Source: Enterococcus raffinosus (GTDB lineage: Bacteria; Bacillota; Bacilli; Lactobacillales; Enterococcaceae). From it: a stretch of DNA of 33,387 bases. Shown piece by piece: positions 31,372 to 33,387 of the stretch. The notes under the pieces were generated by a model. The model searched no databases and was not told the origin of the DNA. It saw nothing but the letters and a program-made list of their open reading frames with translations. Positions within the stretch are counted from its first letter, which is position 1. Every line of letters starts with the position of its first letter. The position numbers were made by a program, and so were the translations under genes. Location of the stretch: the NCBI RefSeq assembly GCF_018917525.1, contig NZ_JAHLOS010000047.1:1-33387 (forward strand). Reading direction: 5' to 3'.

Positions 31372-32247
31372 ATGAGTGAGAAAACTCCCATGTGCGCGAT
31401 GAATTGTTGCCATCGTTTTTATGAATTGGAGGATTTTTTCAAGAGTGCCAAGATCAATGGGTATTCGCAAGTAGAGCTTTGGACAGGACCCCAGCATTTC
31501 TTTTTGGATTATCAGCAATATGAAAGTCCTGACAGGCTCTTACGTTTGGAAGATCAGTACGAGTTGAAGATCATTGGTATCTGTCCCGAGCAAACGAATC
31601 CTAAGCCCCACAACATGGCAGCTAAGGATTCGGCAATGCAGGAACGGGTACTGGCTTATTTCAAGAATGCAATTGATGTGGCCGCCGCAGTTAAGGCTAA
31701 GCAAGTTGTTGTGACTAGTGGTTGGGCTTTTTATAATGAACCCTTAAAAATTGCCTATCAGCGAAGTGTGAAGATGTTGCAGCAGTTAAGTGAGTATGCA
31801 GAAACAAAAAATATGCTGTTGGCCATTGAAGCATTGCAAAAAGAGGAATCCCTGTTAGTCAATACGGCAACGGATTTAAAAAAACTTTTAAGCGATGTTG
31901 ATCGACCGAGCCTAAAGGTTTGTCTAGATATCGGTGCGATGGCAGCTGCTGGAGAAACCATTCAAGATTATTTTGATGTATTTCCGACCGAAATCGTCCA
32001 TAGTCATTTTGTAGACGTCAAAGGAACGACCACTCATTTGGCGTGGGGTGACGGGGAGCGAAATATGTCGGAAGATCTGGCGGTGTTTGCTAAGAATAAG
32101 TATCTAGGGTTTTATTCTATTGAAACCGTGAATAGTGAGTATTTTAGAAATCCGCAAAAGGCTGATGCACAGTCGATGGCGATGTATAGGAGAATTGAAA
32201 AAAATGAAAAGAAATTTTGTGATCGCAACCCATGGAACCTTTGCTAA
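31372..32247 (+). CDS. Sugar phosphate isomerase/epimerase (FrlC-like TIM barrel)
   Basis: About 291 residues of the AP-endonuclease-2/xylose isomerase-like TIM barrel family. The metal-site pattern is visible in LLAIEALQKEESLLVNTATDLKKLL (Glu), LKVCLDIGAMAAAGE (Asp), IVHSHFVDVKG (His) and GFYSIETVNSEYF (Glu). FrlC interconverts fructoselysine and psicoselysine, and the setting beside an FrlB-like SIS protein supports a related epimerase. ATG 31372 is 8 nt after AAAGGAG; upstream ATG/GTG codons are closer than ideal. The 3' end overlaps the EIIA gene by 44 bp. Confidence 0.82.
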   Translation: MSEKTPMCAMNCCHRFYELEDFFKSAKINGYSQVELWTGPQHFFLDYQQYESPDRLLRLEDQYELKIIGICPEQTNPKPHNMAAKDSAMQERVLAYFKNAIDVAAAVKAKQVVVTSGWAFYNEPLKIAYQRSVKMLQQLSEYAETKNMLLAIEALQKEESLLVNTATDLKKLLSDVDRPSLKVCLDIGAMAAAGETIQDYFDVFPTEIVHSHFVDVKGTTTHLAWGDGERNMSEDLAVFAKNKYLGFYSIETVNSEYFRNPQKADAQSMAMYRRIEKNEKKFCDRNPWNLC

Positions 32248-32617
32248 GGGGATTTACGAAAGTTTAAAAATCATTGTTGGCGAGCAGGAAAATGTCCATC
32301 TCTTAAATGCTTTTGTAGAATGCAATGATATTGAGGATCCCGTCAATCAGCTTTTGGCTCAAGTTCCTGAGGACGAGGAATTGATTGTCTGTACCGATGT
32401 TTTCGGCGGCAGTGTCAATAATGAGTGGATGAAACATATGAATCGGAAAAACTTTTATCTGATCACCGGGATTAATCTACCGTTGCTCATGCAGCTGTTT
32501 CTGTCCTTAGAGGAAGACACAGCAACGATGATTCGTACAATCGTTAATAAACAAGAAACTGCACCAATGTTTTGTAATGACCTTTTCGCTAATAAAGAAG
32601 AGGAAGAAGATTTCTAA
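32204..32617 (+). CDS. PTS mannose-family EIIA component
   Basis: 137 residues. MKRNFVIATHGTFAKGI carries the phosphorylated His10 typical of mannose-type EIIA, and CTDVFGGSVNNEW is the second family block. It accepts phosphate from HPr and passes it to EIIB. The ATG at 32204 lies inside the epimerase gene, with AGGAGA 10 nt upstream. The longer reading frame from 32135 would add only epimerase-overlap sequence. Confidence 0.92.
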   Translation: MKRNFVIATHGTFAKGIYESLKIIVGEQENVHLLNAFVECNDIEDPVNQLLAQVPEDEELIVCTDVFGGSVNNEWMKHMNRKNFYLITGINLPLLMQLFLSLEEDTATMIRTIVNKQETAPMFCNDLFANKEEEEDF

Positions 32618-32630
32618 TGGAGGAATTCTT

Positions 32631-33101
32631 ATGATTAAACTAGTTCGAGTGGATCATCGTCTGTTGCACGGTCAGGTAGCCTTTTCCTGGACGAATGGGG
32701 TAGGAGCTGACTGTATTCTGGTAGCCAGTGACATGGTAGCTACCAGTGACGTTTGGAAAACGACTTTGCGTCTAGGGAAACCGACAGGCGTTAAGTTGGT
32801 GATGAAAAATATGCAGGATTCTATTGAAGCTATTAATAGTGGAATCACCGATAAATATAAAATGATTATTGTTGTTCAGACTATCAAAGAGGCCAAGCAA
32901 TTAATTGAGGGCTGCTCTGAAGTGCAAAGCATCAACTTGGGAAATACCAAAGAAACCGGAGAAACTAAACAAATCAGTCGTCAGGTTTTTGTGACAAAAG
33001 AGGAAGAGGCTATTTTGAGGGAGTTGATTGATCGTGGTATTGAGATTGAAATTCGTCCCTTAGTTGACGATAAGAAAATCTATGTGAAGGACGTGCTTTA
33101 G
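32631..33101 (+). CDS. PTS mannose/fructose/sorbose-family EIIB component
   Basis: 156 residues. MIKLVRVDHRLLHGQVAFSW is the EIIB signature, with probable phospho-acceptor His13 in RLLHGQV. It transfers phosphate to the sugar carried by EIIC/EIID. ATG 32631 follows TGGAGG at about 32618-32623, 13 bp after the EIIA stop. Genes for EIIC and EIID normally come next in such operons but are not present directly downstream in this window. Confidence 0.93.
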   Translation: MIKLVRVDHRLLHGQVAFSWTNGVGADCILVASDMVATSDVWKTTLRLGKPTGVKLVMKNMQDSIEAINSGITDKYKMIIVVQTIKEAKQLIEGCSEVQSINLGNTKETGETKQISRQVFVTKEEEAILRELIDRGIEIEIRPLVDDKKIYVKDVL

Positions 33102-33261
33102 TTTCACTATTATAAAAAGAGGATGTCAGTTCTATTTTTTGCAGGGAATACAGCACGAAAATGCCAAAATGAATTGCTAAAAAAAGCAATAGAGCGCTTT
33201 AGTAGAATGATATACGGCATGAAAATCGACCTAATTTTTGCTAAAAAATTAGTACATTAAA

Positions 33262-33387
33262 ATGAATAAGTCTAGTGGTAATAAGTCAAGAGTAAAGTAA
33301 CACGTTTTCTACCCTAAAGAACTGAAAGAAGGTGCACTCAAAAAAGCCTAGCCTAATGAAGCGTTTTCACAGGCTGAGTTCAAAGAG
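33262..33387 (+). pseudogene. Broken ORF, possibly a degraded transposase N-terminus (window edge)
   Basis: From ATG 33262 one frame reads MNKSSGNKSRVK, a TAA (33298-33300), HVFYPKELKEGALKKA, a TAG (33349-33351), then PNEAFSQAEFKE to the window edge. The spacing of a charged helix after FYPKELKE recalls the start of IS3-type helix-turn-helix transposase proteins, but similarity is weak and by eye. Between 33102 and 33261 I see no EIIC start, only A/T-rich DNA with a 46-codon ORF I cannot support. Confidence 0.35.

Noticed and set aside
33123-33260. 46-codon ORF after EIIB
   Set aside because: Not EIIC-like, no proper ribosome binding site spacing and no recognisable motif.

Overview
The window looks like part of a large RepA_N-type replicon (megaplasmid or chromid) from an Enterococcus, probably of the E. 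avium/raffinosus group. Grounds for this: low-GC Firmicute coding style, strong AGGAGG-type ribosome binding sites with frequent TTG starts, a RepA_N initiator with a ParA/RepC-like partition pair as on enterococcal pheromone plasmids, a Met T-box, CcpA-type cre sites and mannose-family PTS genes. The species is inference.

Left part (about 150-7910, minus strand): a complete D-proline reductase operon, read prdC - prdA - small CBO2463-type gene - prdB - prdD - prdE - prdF - TSUP transporter, from a promoter near 7902-7929 to a terminator at 152-186. PrdB and PrdC each contain an in-frame TGA that reads as selenocysteine, each followed by a plausible bacterial SECIS hairpin. Naive gene calling would split prdB and truncate prdC. 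Proline racemase (PrdF) makes D-proline, PrdA/PrdB reduce it to 5-aminovalerate, and PrdC feeds the electrons.

Next part (8304-14892, mostly minus): a proline-supply set of POT peptide transporter, proline iminopeptidase and Xaa-Pro dipeptidase in one operon, then a two-gene ThrE-type exporter and a second M24B Xaa-Pro peptidase. With prd this makes a peptide-to-proline-to-electron-sink pathway on one replicon. An alkylsulfatase-like metallo-beta-lactamase gene (plus strand, cre in its promoter) and a ClC chloride transporter follow, sharing a terminator.

Replication core (18435-22669): repA with iteron/DnaA-box candidates inside its hinge, a plus-strand countertranscript RNA over the repA leader, three perfect DnaA boxes, a repC/prgO-like gene, parA, and about 1.07 kb of gene-free DNA holding roughly 38 copies of a dyad motif RRGTWWACYY every 20-28 bp, probably the centromere.

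Right part (22670-33387): a glycerol-dehydrogenase-like enzyme, a Met T-box with metQNI, a small unknown gene, a hemolysin III family protein, an AI-2E family permease, and a cre-controlled operon (SIS deglycase-like, HAD phosphatase, FrlC-like epimerase, mannose-family PTS EIIA and EIIB) that resembles Amadori-product (fructoselysine/glucoselysine) use. No EIIC follows EIIB within the window; instead there is a broken, possibly transposase-derived ORF.
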